Shown: positions 13,501 through 25,872, numbered from the stretch's first letter. The stretch is 64,000 nt of DNA from Helichrysum umbraculigerum (GCA_949592205.1 CATIUR010000005.1:29848179-29912178), one strand, 5' to 3'. Numbers and translations: made by a program. Notes: generated by a model from the sequence alone, not told the origin.

Positions 13501-13584
13501 TGTCAGAAGTGGGATTTGAACCCACGCCCTCTTTCGAAGACCAGAACTTGAGTCTGGCGCCTTAGACCACTCGGCCATCCTGAC
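13501..13584 (-). tRNA. tRNA-Leu (anticodon CAA)
   Basis: Read on the minus strand, the sequence folds as a class II tRNA. The acceptor stem is GTCAGGA with TTCTGAC. The anticodon stem-loop is CCAGA-CTCAAGT-TCTGG with anticodon CAA. A long variable arm and the T-loop GTTCAAATC follow, then the discriminator A at 13501. There is no intron. A T-run on the minus strand about ten bases downstream (13485-13493) suits RNA polymerase III termination. It decodes UUG. Confidence 0.96.
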
Positions 13585-14315
13585 TAGTTTGTTTATACGT
13601 CTGTTAAATTTATTAATACACGTTATAAACAAACATAATGCAATCCCAAACAATTTGCATTCTGTGAAACTAATTAGGGTTCATTACTGGCTTGGGAACA
13701 GCATGTTATGTTGTGGATTAATTATCGTTTAAAAATGAGGTCGTATTCTATTAAAACTTACTTTGAATTATAATTTAGTGAAGTACGGTTTAGATGCTTT
13801 CTGCTTTTATCCTGATTATACGAATCCATTGCCGGATCCATTGCCGGAAATCCTTCCTCCTGTATGCGCTTAAATCAATATCAATACTACATATAAAACA
13901 TTTCAACTTCTATCTATTATAGTTTGCTTCAACGATGAGAAAAGTTTGAATTGCACTTAACTCATTTATAACATTTTCATTTATAGAAAACTATAACATT
14001 ACCTTACCATTGATATTAAACTATTGCATATGGTAATAATCTATAACTATTAGTACTAATTGACAATATACAAATTCAATTTTCCTTTTCAAATAAATAT
14101 AAATATATAAATAAAATAATACTCCATATAAAACACATACAATATATTTCACCACCACAACATACCATCAAACCTATCTACCATCGTCACTTTTACCATC
14201 CAATTGCGCGGGTTTATGTAGTAATACAAATATGAAATATATATACTGTATAAGATTACGATGTTTACAATTACATCCACATATAATGCATGCATTAACA
14301 TACAAGTATTACTGA
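13585..14315. other. Intergenic
   Basis: AT-rich sequence between the tRNA and the dioxygenase 3' end. I see nothing else in it. Confidence 0.5.
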
Positions 14316-16595
14316 TCATACACGAACACGGTCCAAATTAGCTTTCCCAACTATTTGGCTGCCTTGTTGCAGCTCGATATACTCTTTGTACGTCATCGGC
14401 ACAAATGCAGCTGGACACCTTTCTTCATCCACCAACTTAGAAGCCGGACTCACCACTGCCTCCAATGATGGTCCGTTCGCTACAACTACCGATATCCTTG
14501 GGACCAAACTATTCACAACTGCTCGATGCTCCACACTCTTATACTTCCCATTGCTAAAAATCTACAAAAAGGAAAAAAAAAAAAAAACGAATCAAATATC
14601 ATTAGCATCCTTAAGCTTAAAACTGAAGCCATGGGTCAAACAATGATTTAGGTACCTCAAGGTGGTCACCAGTGTTGACTAGAAACGAGTTGGGAAAAGT
14701 GTTGTTCACATTGACCCATTTGCCCTTGTGTTTCATTTGTAGCCCGTCTACGTCATTGTTGATCAGGAGTGTGAAAAGCCCGTGATCCGAATGAGGTGGA
14801 AATCCCATTGCAAGATTGGGTTGTGGGCAAGGGGGGTAGAAATTGGCTACAAAAACTTGTAAACCAGATTCGAATTTCAAAGCTTTTTCTACATAAGACT
14901 GATCGAGTCCTAGGCTTGATGATACCCCACGAAGCAACCCCTTTGCTACTTCTCTGGTTCTTTTTGAGTACTCCAACACAACTTCACTGCAACACATGTT
15001 ATTGACTTTGACCTTTATCAAATATTTTAATTCTAAAATTTCTAACTTGAGATGGATTTGTCACAAATCCAAACTTATTACTTTCTTTACTGATATATAG
15101 AAATCAATAACATCAAATGCAAATGTCAACAAGTTCTTGAAAACCAAAATATCATGTCAAGCTTAAAATCCAAATTAAGTCCATTTGACCTCTAAAAGTC
15201 ATACTAAGCCTCTTTTTTAGAACACATTAGTTGTAGATCTGGGCTCAAAAAGCAAATACCTTTTACCTCCTAAACTCCTAAAGAAAACTACAAAGGAGCA
15301 TACTTCAACAGACTCGATGAACACCCATTGGCTCCAAAAGCCAGGATCCAAAATGGAGCCAGCAGGTGTGGCCCCTGCAATGTTTGTAGTTAACAAAAAT
15401 TTACAACATCTAGTAAAAAAATCATATATATCCTTTTCAAATTATAATTAAGTTGAAAATTTCAGGGTATCTAAAGCAGCCTAGTAAAATTACATGGGAT
15501 CTAAATTGTTGATTTGGTTGTGTGTTAGTTTGTTGATCACAGCATATGGATAAGAATGGTTGCAAGTGAGAGCAACCCTTTTGTTTGATTTCCCATTGAA
15601 AGGACCCTATCAACTAGTACTTCTGTGACCTTTTCTACATTCTTAATTATTCATCTTTGAGCAAATAATGATAATTAATTTTATATTAAGTTGCAAGAAA
15701 TTCTAAATCATAGTTCATAAAAGAGTTCGCCCATAATTCTATAAATTCTATATGTAAATATCCTTCGGTACGACGGTATAAAGAAATCTTGGAATGGGCT
15801 GGAAATGAAAGCAACTCTTTTGGGTTTTTTTTAAATTATTCTTTGTCTTGCCATTCAAAGGACCCTATGTGGTACTTCTATCCCTTTTCTGCATTCTTGA
15901 TTATACCTTTTTAAGCAAATAAAGTTTGTTCATATATACACTCCTTTCCAACCATGCAAAAAACACAAAGAATTTTATAAACGTACTCTAAAATTTTCCT
16001 TTCAATATACTAAAGATAGTAAAGAAATATAAAATATGGACGAATACGTATCAGAACTTAATAAATCGCCGATTACCTAAAGATTAAGGGCTTATTCGGG
16101 CAGTGAAAATCGGGGTGTACTATAACCTTGAGAAAATCCCTCCAGTAAAAGACTTCATCCTTCTTAGAGTTGAAGCTTGTTCCATATCTAATTGGATCGA
16201 AAACATCTTTTTCTTCAAAAACTTTCTTCTCTTCATCTGTCAAATTGAAGAACTCATTCGATTGTTCTATAACCATGTTCATCAAAGTCTCAGGCACACC
16301 ATGATTGATCACCTAATCATATCAAATTATCATTAATTTAAAACATTATTCCTTTAGCCTTAGTTAAAGTATCAAGTACCTGAAAAAATCCCCATTCTTT
16401 GCATGCATTATCCAGCTCCTGGATCACTTGAGACCGTAGAATAGGATCAGTGGAGGTGAGTAAAGAAAAATCAATGGTGGGGATTGAATCTTGAAGGTCT
16501 GAAGCAGGGAGCTCGGTCGAGTCTGTGAAGTAGTTGTAGACAGAAGGAATGGAGTTGAGATCAGGTGCTCCTGCTAATGCTTTAACAGAGTTCAT
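14316..16595 (-). CDS. 2-oxoglutarate/Fe(II)-dependent dioxygenase
   Basis: Four exons: 16595-16380, 16312-16077, 14986-14656 and 14561-14316, totalling 342 aa. Junctions are CAG|gtactt, AG|gtaatc with tgcag|T completing a Ser codon, and GAG|gtacct with gtag|ATT. The start is the ATG at 16595. The N-terminal DIOX_N region runs from about residue 48 (IPTIDFSLL) through CKEWGFFQVINHGVP. The C-terminal 2OG-Fe(II) domain has the iron ligands H216, D218 (PPHSDHG) and H273 (SVEHRAV), and the 2-oxoglutarate-binding R283-x-S285 (PRIS). Length and motifs are normal for plant DOXC enzymes related to flavanone 3-dioxygenase-like, DMR6-like and '2-OGD 19-like' proteins. These hydroxylate or desaturate specialised metabolites or hormones; the substrate is not predictable here. 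A decayed copy lies at 17748-19535. Confidence 0.9.
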
Positions 16596-17009
16596 CTTTA
16601 AGGGCTTAACAAAAGTAGCCAACACAAACTAGCATACGTATACACAAAGAAAGGCGGTGCATACGATTATTAATTTATTATAATGATCTAGTTGATGGAT
16701 CATATACAAAGGGTGATGCCACTTGTGATGATCGTATCGTCTTCACATTCAGTCACATATCATGTACTCACATAGAAACAAGCTATCATATTGCCATCAT
16801 TATAGAGAAAGCCAAAATGTAATAAGTATACTCTTTATATCCTACAAGATATCTTTTATTTAATAGTACTGTATTATTCCTTTATATTTTGTAGCATAAA
16901 TGTGCCCTCATTTTTTGTTTTTCTCATACAACTACCTTTTCTAGCCATTCTTATATAAAGATCTGAAATCTGAAGATAATGGAAATCGCCATGAATCTAG
17001 AGTTCTTTA

Positions 17010-17345
17010 GGGTGCGTTTAATTACGGAAAACTTCTCCACTTTTCTAGAAAATTTTCTAAGAAAACTAGAATAATAGAAAACGTGCTCAAATATGAGTTT
17101 TCCAACAAAAAAAAGAAAAGGAAAATCTCTATTTTTCCCTTTTATAACTAAAAATTTGAAAACTACTTTTGATGGTTTTTCAAGTTTCCATTTCTACTCT
17201 GTCTTGGAAAAGGAAAACTCCATCCCTCACATTTAAACGCATTTTCTAAGTTTTCAATACTTTTCTAGAGAAATGAAACACTCCCCATTTTCTAGAAAAA
17301 TAGAAAAGGAAAAGTGATGAAATTTTTCCGTAACTAAACGCGCCC
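17010..17345. mobile_element. TIR element, GGGTGCGTTTA family, copy 1
   Basis: The left end GGGTGCGTTTAATTACGGAA and the inverted right end GGGCGCGTTTAGTTACGGAA agree closely, and the inner arms are also complementary (blocks of TTTTCTAGAAAA type). A second copy is at 48058-48396. It is non-coding. The superfamily is unresolved because no clear target duplication was seen. Confidence 0.7.
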
Positions 17346-17435
17346 TTCCACAATAGGTGAACAAACGGGCTTAGCCGGATAAAGCTCTAGGTTCTCAAGG
17401 CCCATTCCTAATGGCTCAATACTCTTGGTATTTAA

Positions 17436-17627
17436 GGGGGTGTTTGGATTTGCTTATTTATAAGTACTTATATGCTTAAACAATAAGTAGGTAACCCCTT
17501 ACTTATTTTTAAGTGATTATTCCTTATTAAATAAGCCGATAAGCAGTTTTCAAAAGGTGTTTGGATATGCTTATCTGCTGTCAAAATAAGCAGATAAGCA
17601 CTTATTTAAGCTATCCCAAACACCCAC
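17436..17627. mobile_element. Tourist-like MITE (GGGTGTTTGG ends)
   Basis: The ends GGGGGTGTTTGG and CCAAACACCCAC are inverted copies (11 of 12), flanked by TAA on both sides (17433-17435 and 17628-17630). The interior is rich in complementary CTTATTTA/TAAGCA blocks and can fold back. No coding sequence. Confidence 0.65.
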
Positions 17628-17747
17628 TAAATATGAAAAAGATATAAAAAATAAAATTAAAAAACTGATGGCATGCATACATGTCTATTTTTCCTTACTT
17701 ATTTTTTTACAGTTTTTTACGACTTCAAACCAGATTAGTTGTAAACT

Positions 17748-19535
17748 AGATTCCTACTTTAAAACTTTTTCTATGTGAGATTGGTCGAGTACTAGACTAG
17801 TTGATATCCCAGTAACCAAACCCTTGCTACTTTTGCGGTTCTTTTCGAGTACTCCAATAGAAGTTCACTGCAACAGATATTCATGCCTTTGACTTTAGAA
17901 GTCAAACTATTGATTTCTAAAATTCAGATTTGATATCAAATTTGTCACAAATCCAAAGCTTTCACTATTCTTTATTGATAATACAGGCCAATGCAATGCA
18001 TAATTGCATATGTCAGTTACCTTTCTTAAGCTGAAAAGCTAATTTTAATATTTAAATGTAGTCTATTTGACCCCAAATGGTCATATAAAACCTCTTTTAT
18101 AGAACACAAGTAGTTTTACATCTGAAATCAGATAACAAACACTTTATTTATTTATTTATTTATTTTTTTTTTTTTTAGATGACAAGTACAAAGAAACACA
18201 CACGTCAACAGCGAGTCTTGAACACACAACCTACCTCTTGGTTCAACATATAATTATGGACACATTGGACCCAAAGTTAGTGATGGAGTTAGGGGTCTAC
18301 ATGTGTGGTCCCCCTCCAATCTTTGTAGTTTTTTATATTTAGTATAAAACTATAATATACGAATTTACAGAGTTAAAAATTAAAACGAAAAATGAATATT
18401 ATAATCAATTTGCAAATTTCATCAGACTTTACAGATGGTATGGCTTTGCTTTTGCGTATGATCAATTGGTTATGTAATGCAGCTTAGTCAAACACATGGA
18501 ATTATAAATAATTTGGTTGAGTGTAGTTTTTTTGACAAGGTTAGATGACCAAACTGATAGATAAGAATGGTTGCAAGTGAAAGCAACCCCTTTGTTTTTT
18601 TCACTGAAAGAAGCCTACCAACTGATGCTTCTTTGACCTTTTCTACCTTGTTGATTATTTCATTTTGAAGCAAAAAAAAAAAATATATTGTTGTTGTTAT
18701 GTTACACTCCTTTTCATCCATGAAATTACAAGAAACTTGACCTGCAACCCTTTTGTCCTTATTAGAGAAAGTTAATGAACAACTAATGTCTTAGATATGA
18801 TTATAATAGAACTATACAATTACGATAATAGCCAAATCTTTCGAATAAAATGATTTTAAGAGGTTGTATGCATTTAGAAATACACCTTGAACTACTTTCA
18901 TAAGTAATTCGAACGAAATTGTTCTACAACTGTAAAGCATAGTTCAACGGAAGTCCTTTACTGTAGAACAATACTCTAAGATGACTAACAGTAATGACTG
19001 AATAAAGCAATCTTGGATAGAACACTAACAAATAGGTGATTTTCACATGAAAGAGTAAAATTGAACTTAAAGGGATATACTGATAACTTGTAAGCTAAGG
19101 GCATCTTAGAATTAGCTCTTGTTTAAATTTCTTTTCTTTTATTCTTTCTTTTCTTTGTCTGTCAAATTGAAAAACTCATCTGATTTTTTTGTACTAATGT
19201 TCATCAACGTCTTGCCTACACCAAGATTAGTCACCTAAACATTTTAGGAACCAACAAAAGGGGCTAAAAGCAGTCTACAGTGATTGTTTAAGTGACTGAA
19301 TTCAAGATAGATGGTAAGTACCTGAAAAAAGCACTGATCTTTGCATTAGTTATCGAGATCCTGAATGACTTAGGACCGTAGATCAGGATCAGCAGAAGTT
19401 GAGGAGTAAAATCAACCGTGGGGATTGAATCGTGAGTGTCTTCACCAGGGGGATCAGTAGAGTTTTTGGAGTACGTGTAGATGGACGGAAGGGAGTTGAG
19501 CTCAGGTCATTCGGCTATTCTTGAACAGAATTCAT
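17748..19535 (-). pseudogene. Decayed tandem copy of the dioxygenase
   Basis: Three blocks match the intact gene at 14316-16595 in order: about 19535-19322 corresponds to exon 1, 19236-19135 to exon 2 and 17873-17748 to exon 3. Intron-like sequence between them (about 17880-18780) also resembles the parent's third intron (about 15000-15960), so this was a genomic duplication, not a retrocopy. Frames are broken by indels and stops, the part of exon 3 holding the H-x-D motif is missing, and no exon 4 was found. It cannot encode an active enzyme. Confidence 0.8.
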
Positions 19536-20070
19536 CTTTGAACCTTATACAAGTAGCTAACATAAACTAGCATATTCATAAGCACATAAATGTGATACAT
19601 ATGAATGTATCATAACTAAAACATGTAACAAGTGATACCACACGTGACGATCATCTACACATGCTACCACATGTCATGAACTCACACAGCAACAAACTAT
19701 CATTATCTCATCATCAAACATAATGCCAAAAATAGAATCATGAAACTACTAATTTTTATACAAGAACACAAACAGAACCAAATAATTAACAGCAAAACTG
19801 TGCACTTGTAAGTTGTGTTACTCATTCGAGAAACAAAACAAGATTATACAACCATCCTTTTTGTAGGATTCATTCTCACTTAATCGAGAACATACAACCA
19901 TCCTTTGTTAAGCATTTTTCAAGAAAAATCGAAACTTTAAAGATAATGAAAAGAACTTATGAAGACTCTCAGATTGTTGAGAATTCTTCTGAAATCATCC
20001 TTTTTCCCACTGCAAGAATCTTGTAATCACATCCCATATGAAGAACAACCCTCTTATCCCTTTCTGTGGA
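19536..20070. other. Intergenic, 3' flank of the RING-H2 gene
   Basis: No gene is seen. The phrase ACAACCATCCTTT occurs twice close together near 19848 and 19895. Confidence 0.4.
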
Positions 20071-21114
20071 TCAATTATTCGGTGGTTGTTCAACTTTAAT
20101 CAAATCAAATCCCAAACCAGCATCATCAACAGATCGAATTTGAACTTGATGGCGATCCGAATAATAATTATTGTTACTATATACATCATTTCTAATCCTA
20201 TAAGCTGCATAATCATTCAAAGAGACTGACCTTCTCATGATCAAGAAATCACTAGTCCCACTTCCACCAACCAAATTTTCAACATCATTATCCACCACAC
20301 CGATTCTCAAATCGGAATTCTGATTATTTTCATCATTATCGTCCACAACCTCATCCGTATTCACAGTATTCACAATCGCCACTCGGGTATTCTCATCATC
20401 CAAATTTTCGTTCAAAGCAGACGAATTTATCCCATTTTTAACAATTCCAGCTCTACACAAAGGGCAATTTGTGTGTGATCTAAGCCATGTATCAATACAT
20501 GATACATGAAACGCATGATTACATTTTGGTAACAATCTAAGTGTCTCATTTTCTTGAAAATCACTCAAACAAACTGAACAAAACGTTCCGTCTACAATTT
20601 CATCTGCTTTATGATACTTCACAATAGTAATAGCACTTATTACAGATGGTTGCAGACCAATAGTCCTAATATACCAAATGGGGTGATCAATTACATCATG
20701 ATCAACAAACCCATCATGGGTTTCTTGATTTTCCGGCGGCGGTGACGACGGCGAGCGGCGGCGTCTTGACCGGAGATGCCAAACAGTATAAAACTTATAA
20801 AGGGTATAAAGAAGGAATAAAGAAAACGTCAAAACAAGAATAACAAGTGATATTTTAAGGGGTAGACTGAGTTGTGTGTGGTGGTGTTTCGCCGGCGGTG
20901 TGAATATGTCACCCTCAGGGAGCGGCGGCGTTGATGGCAGGGGCAGTGGTGGAAATGAAATAGTTGTGTTACAATTAATTGGACATATGTAAGAACAAAA
21001 AGGTGTACACTTACCGGTGGGGTTTTTAATATGATCACAATCGTATGCGCATATTTCGGTGGCGTTGTCCGGCGATTCGATTAATTTCCGGTGGGAATTG
21101 TAAGCAGCCGCCAT
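20071..21114 (-). CDS. RING-H2 finger protein, ATL family (E3 ubiquitin ligase)
   Basis: A single-exon gene of 347 aa, as is usual for ATLs. The start is the ATG at 21114 (MAAAYNSHRK). The N-terminal region is Cys-rich (C22, C26, C36, C40, C44, C48) and then Pro-rich. A single membrane helix lies near residues 87-108. The GLD motif (IGLQPSVI) is near 152-159. The RING-H2 finger spans C179-C220 with spacing C-x2-C-x15-C-x-H-x2-H-x2-C-x10-C-x2-C and the ATL-type VCLSDF and DTWLRSHTNCPLC sequences. The Asn/Asp-rich C-terminal tail looks disordered. It should be a membrane-anchored ubiquitin ligase. The Cys-rich, Pro-rich N-terminus recalls the ATL51/52/54 group, but this is from memory. ATLs often act in defence or stress signalling; the target is unknown. 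Confidence 0.93.
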   Translation of the reverse strand: MAAAYNSHRKLIESPDNATEICAYDCDHIKNPTGKCTPFCSYICPINCNTTISFPPLPLPSTPPLPEGDIFTPPAKHHHTQLSLPLKISLVILVLTFSLFLLYTLYKFYTVWHLRSRRRRSPSSPPPENQETHDGFVDHDVIDHPIWYIRTIGLQPSVISAITIVKYHKADEIVDGTFCSVCLSDFQENETLRLLPKCNHAFHVSCIDTWLRSHTNCPLCRAGIVKNGINSSALNENLDDENTRVAIVNTVNTDEVVDDNDENNQNSDLRIGVVDNDVENLVGGSGTSDFLIMRRSVSLNDYAAYRIRNDVYSNNNYYSDRHQVQIRSVDDAGLGFDLIKVEQPPNN

Positions 21115-21379
21115 GGGAGAAAAAAAAGGTTGGAAATTTGGAATTTGATTTGCATGTGAAAATTTGTTGGGATTTTTCAAGGATTTTAGGATTTGGGTTT
21201 TGGATTTTAAGTTAATCTTAACAAACAATTCACGTGTAGAACTGATGAAAGGTATAAACTTTTTTAAAGTCAACGTTCAAAAGTTTGATGAGTATGTGTT
21301 TGAACAAAATTTTGTAGACTGTAGAGCATATTTATTTTATGATGTTGATGATAAGATATAAATAAATATAAATATAATA

Positions 21380-21575
21380 CTCTCTCCGTCCCATTTGAAA
21401 TGTCCACGTTACTATTTTGGGATGTCCCATTACAAGTGTCCACTTTGATATTTAACCAATCAAAAAAGACTTTAGTGGGTGGATTTAATATTTGATTGGT
21501 GAAAAGTGTAGTTAGTGGAGAATCCTAAAATTACGTGCAAAGTTAAAGTGGACATTTGTAATGGGACGGAGGAAG
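21380..21575. mobile_element. Stowaway MITE (Tc1/mariner-like)
   Basis: The ends CTCTCTCCGTCCCATTT and AATGGGACGGAGGAAG are the classic Stowaway inverted repeats. The flanking TA dinucleotides (21378-21379 and 21576-21577) are the expected target duplication. The element is 196 bp and non-coding, about 265 bp upstream of the RING-H2 start codon. Confidence 0.92.
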
Positions 21576-21577
21576 TA

Positions 21578-23284
21578 ATACATTTTGGTTAGAATAAATA
21601 TATATTTTAATGGGAAAAGCAACCGGATTATTCGTACAGAACTTACCAACCCCCCCAATTTAAGTTTACTACTGTAGTATGAACAGTTTGATTCCTTCTC
21701 TAATACTAGTATGAGATATATTGACATAATAATATTGCAAAGTCGAAAATCAATATGAAATGTATGGTACCATGAACCTGATTGTCTAATGTTTTACTAT
21801 CCTCAGCCATTAGCGATAAAATGTGTATCATGTAAGGGTGTTATTCAGGTCAACTCGACCTTAATAAGACTTAATTGAATTGGGTTAGTCGGGTTTTAAA
21901 AAATATTAAAGTAGCATGTGTTCCTACCTTATAAGTAATCAGCTTTTCAGGTAAAGGTTAATTCAGTTGCGAGTTTAATGGTTCAGGTTAATCGGGTTGC
22001 GGGTTCACCGATATAACTTACAAGTGTTTTGGCCTCTATTTTTCAAATTGACATCTTCTATGTGTTATAAAACAGTATTTGTTTCATGTACATATAAACT
22101 AAAATCCTTCCTATGTTTATTTACTAGACCTCAAACCCGTGTATGCACACGGCCCGATGAATTTTTATTTATTTTTCATGTATATTGATTTTAAATAATG
22201 TGTATGATAAATTAGAACGTTTCTATGAGTTGAATGATACACAATATTGTTTGGAATTAAAATACTTTTGGTAGTACGTATCGAAATTGAGTGTGTAAAT
22301 AATAAATTTTCAACCGTAAGTAGTTAATATAAGTCAAACTGCATCGAACTATAAAGATATCTAGTTATACATAAGCAAATAAACTCTTTGAAGAATTAAT
22401 AGAAAGTTGCAATTATAAACGATTAAGTTGAAATACGAAGCATCGGTTAAATTCTTTGTAAGACCTCTTTGTACTCATATATGTCGTCTTATTTGTTTGA
22501 CGGTCATCCCTTGTCACCATAAATATCCTTCAGCCCCTTCTCGGTTTTAACACGTGGGACTACAACATAGAGTTGTCCATGAGAGAAGATCGGTCATCGT
22601 AAAACTCGTGTATATACACGGGCCGTTATATGTGTATTTGATATCCAATAAATAGGATTCTTCAAATAGTTACTAAAATAGGATAACTTAATTGTACATA
22701 AATAATCTAAATTTTAATTAAAATGAGACTTCATTATTTTATTATTATTATTATTAATCTGCTAGTTTAATCTAATTTTTCCACTTGCTAATCTAAAGCA
22801 ACGATTAAAGAGTTCATGTTGGAGGATGGAATATTGATACTTTTATGTTTGTAGAATTAATGGGATAATTTTTAATTAAATATTATTTGTTATATTGTTT
22901 TTCTTATATGATCCGACAAGTTATTTTATACTAATATTGGACTTTGATTAGAGTTAGGATTTAGAATTAAGATTAGGATTAGAATAAGTTTAATTATGAT
23001 GTCATTATGTCCCTAAATGTTAGCCAATTTGATAAAATCAGACAATTTGATTGGTTAGTTGAATTTTTGATGACATCATCAAGTGTTTCCTATATATAAT
23101 TTAAGATTAAAGGTACTATCGATGTTAATATTGATTATAATTATAATAACTTCTGGAGTATTAGAATCTTAAAAAGAGTAGGTATTTCGATCATTTAAAT
23201 ATGAAATTTTTGTATAATCATGTGCGAAGTTAGTTGAACAAAATTCTGTTGACTTTGTAAAATATTAAAATTTCTTATAATGGG
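21578..23284. other. AT-rich intergenic sequence
   Basis: No gene is supported. Two short GC-rich inverted motifs, near 22136-22156 (CCCGTGTATGCACACGG) and 22605-22623 (CTCGTGTATATACACGGG), are similar to each other and may be remnants of one repeat family. Confidence 0.5.
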
Positions 23285-23294
23285 GTATATGATG

Positions 23295-23685
23295 GGGAAA
23301 ATCACAAAAATGATCCGATCACCACATCCCTTTTAATCCTTTGACCAACCATTTTAACAAAATACTCCATTGACTGACGCCGGGTCGACGCCCCTAGCGC
23401 CCCACCCTCAAAAGACGTGCCATGTGGAAAGATTTATTAATATTTAATATGGGGCGCCGGCGATAATGGTGGGGCGCCGGTCCCACATGCTAGGGCGCCT
23501 GGCGACAATAGGCCACGTGGCGCCTTTTAAAAGGTGGGGCGCTAGACATGGCACGTCTTTTGATGGTGGGACGCCAGGGGTGCCGACTCGGCGCCAGTCA
23601 ATGGAGTATTTTGTTAAAATGGTTGGTCAAAGGATTATTTTGTTAAAAGGGATGTGGTGATTGGATCATTTTTGTGATTTTCACG
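23295..23685. mobile_element. Mutator-like fold-back element 1
   Basis: Flanked by an identical 9-10 bp direct repeat, (G)TATATGATG, at 23285-23294 and 23685-23694. The termini are GGGAAAATCACAAAAATGAT and its inverse, and the arms (about 140 bp) stay complementary through GC-rich GGGGCGC blocks. A 9-10 bp duplication with long inverted arms fits a non-autonomous MULE. No transposase is encoded. Confidence 0.82.
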
Positions 23686-23821
23686 TATATGATGATAAGG
23701 AATTGACCAAAGAAACACGACAAAACTCTATTCAATCTCTATTATTAGAGACGATTTTTTTATTTTTTTTTTAAATTCTAGTGGAAAGTAAATTTTTTCT
23801 CCTACGGTCCTACCTTGTTTA

Positions 23822-24860
23822 GGGGAAAACAAATTTGATCCTTTGACCAAACTCCTTTAACAAAATAATCAATTGACTTTTGTTTTTAACAAACTAATCC
23901 ACAAATTCGCACTATAATAGGCGTGAACGGCGCGACAGAATTAAATAAAGCAATTAAATCAATTAATTAACAAAAGTCGGAATTTAAGCCAATAAGTAAA
24001 CCCCACGTGCACGTACAAAACTGGGCATGGTGCGACGGACATGACAAGGACGCTCCTGATTTGACCTTCCTACACTCCTTACTAATCATATTTAATATAT
24101 AATATTTTTTCTATTTAATTAACGTAGTATTTCGTTTTTCTTTGATAACTTTTTTTGTACAATGTTTAAAATAATTCCGAATATATATTCATGATCAGTG
24201 TAATTTTATCTACATTTCGACATAAATCTTATCGTCATATGTTACGTATTTAACGAAAGCATTTTTTTAGTTTCGAAATCAACTTTTTGATATATCAAAA
24301 TGTATTTAACGAAAGCATTTTCTTACATATGTTATAATATAAATCCAAATGTACAACTATGACCAGTTTATTTTTATCTATATTTTGATATATCAAAAAG
24401 TTGATTTTGAGACTAAAAAAATGCTTTCGTTAAATACGTAACATATGACGATAAAATTTATGTCGAAATGTAGATAAAATTACACTGATCATGAATATAT
24501 ATTCGGAATTATTTTAAACATTGTACAAAAAAAGTTATCAAAGAAAAATGAAATACTACGTTAATTAAATAGGAAAAATATTATATATTAAATATGATTA
24601 GTAAGTGCGTAGGAAGGTCAAATCAGGCGTGCCTTATCATGTCGTCGCGTCGGGTCCAGTTTTGTATGTGCACGTGGGGTTTACTGATTGGTTTAAATTC
24701 TGACTTTTTGTTAATTAATTGATTTAATTGCTTTATTTAATTGTGTCGAAACGTTCACGCCTATTATAGCGCGAATTTATGGATTAGTTTGTTAAAAACA
24801 AAAGTCAATGGATTATTTTGTTATGGGAGTTTGGTCAAAGGATCAAATTTGTGATTTCCC
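23822..24860. mobile_element. Mutator-like fold-back element 2 (1-kb palindrome)
   Basis: Two arms of about 480 bp are near-perfect inverted copies around a spacer of about 80 bp (24301-24382). The ends GGGGAAAACAAATTTGATCC and GGATCAAATTTGTGATTTCC resemble those of fold-back element 1 only 136 bp away. The flanks CCTTGTTTA (23813-23821) and CCTTCTTTA (24861-24869) form a 9-bp duplication with one mismatch. Non-coding. Confidence 0.82.
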
Positions 24861-24869
24861 CCTTCTTTA

Positions 24870-25446
24870 TACTTTTGATATCACATGATGATGACGTGTG
24901 ACATCCATGAGTTATTTATCCTAATAATAATTTAATTGATAATATCGAATCGTCAAGATCATGTAACATCCCATTTTCAAATTAGTTGAATTCACCAAGT
25001 AAGATGGTAATGGATTTACGTTTTGGCCTTGAGTTGTAAAAGTACCAATGAACGACGTGGCATACATTAACAATGACGATATGCAAGAAGACGGTACAAC
25101 TGTACAAGAGACTATAAGAGTACAAGAAGTGGTTAATTGTTGTTAACAATGTTGTTGAACAACAACGAGCAGTCAATTTGAGTCGAAGGTGGAAGTGGAG
25201 TACCATCAAATATTGTATTGGAATTACTAGAAAAAGGAAAAATAATATAACTGCTCAACTTAAGCCCTCAACTCAGAGGCCGAACAATACGAACATGAAT
25301 GCCGTTGAAAGCTCCTCACTTTCCTTGCTCTAAAATATGTCGGGATCGACCAAAAGGAAAGAAGATGCATAATGCTAGACTAATAAAAAGATATAATTTA
25401 TTGTTACTTTCGAACTTAAAAGTCGAAATGCGTGGTTACATAATAC
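24870..25446. other. Intergenic, 3' flank of the S-protein homolog
   Basis: No gene is seen; short frames on either strand have no recognisable content. Confidence 0.45.
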
Positions 25447-25872
25447 TCAACTCCATGACCTTTCAAAATGCCATTTTGAATTTGGGAATGGGTTGTTATG
25501 TCGAGATACATAAAAACCTTCTGGTCTTACTAACCAATAACAATGTTGTGTACCAAATAAAAATACGTAATGATAACAAATCCTAGAAATGTGCTTATTA
25601 TACAAATCCAGTGTTGTATTCCTTGAACCCCAAGTTATCTCGCCGAGAAACACTTTAGTCTGTGGACAACTATACCAAGAGGCGACTTCTCCGAAAGAAA
25701 GTTTAGCGTTGTAGACGTATGGAAACGGAAAGTTTCTTTTATAAACATTAACTATGATGTCATCAGGCATGCCATTCGTAACAAAGATGTGCCATTCAGG
25801 TTCTAAAATGCAAGAAGAATTAGCACATGAACATGAAAATGTGAGAATCAAGAAGATCAAGAATCTTGACAT
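25447..25872 (-). CDS. S-protein homolog (SPH, plant self-incompatibility S1 family)
   Basis: A single exon of 141 aa starting at the ATG at 25872. Residues 1 to about 18 form a signal peptide (FLIFLILTFSCSCA), so the product is probably secreted. The rest fits the SPH fold: WHIFVTNGMP at the first beta-strand region, a W-Y-S-C block (ASWYSCPQTKVFLG), an R-I-C-Y-H block and the C-terminal GFYVSRH. Several cysteines remain after the signal sequence, enough for the two disulfides typical of the family. The founding members are the stigma S-determinants of poppy, but most SPHs in other plants are secreted proteins of unknown role. Length is normal and there is no intron. Confidence 0.9.
   Translation of the reverse strand: MSRFLIFLILTFSCSCANSSCILEPEWHIFVTNGMPDDIIVNVYKRNFPFPYVYNAKLSFGEVASWYSCPQTKVFLGEITWGSRNTTLDLYNKHISRICYHYVFLFGTQHCYWLVRPEGFYVSRHNNPFPNSKWHFERSWS

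Noticed and set aside
22126..22623. Two CCCGTGTA..ACACGG hairpins as possible Helitron ends
   Set aside because: No matching TC start or CTRR end with the required spacing could be identified.
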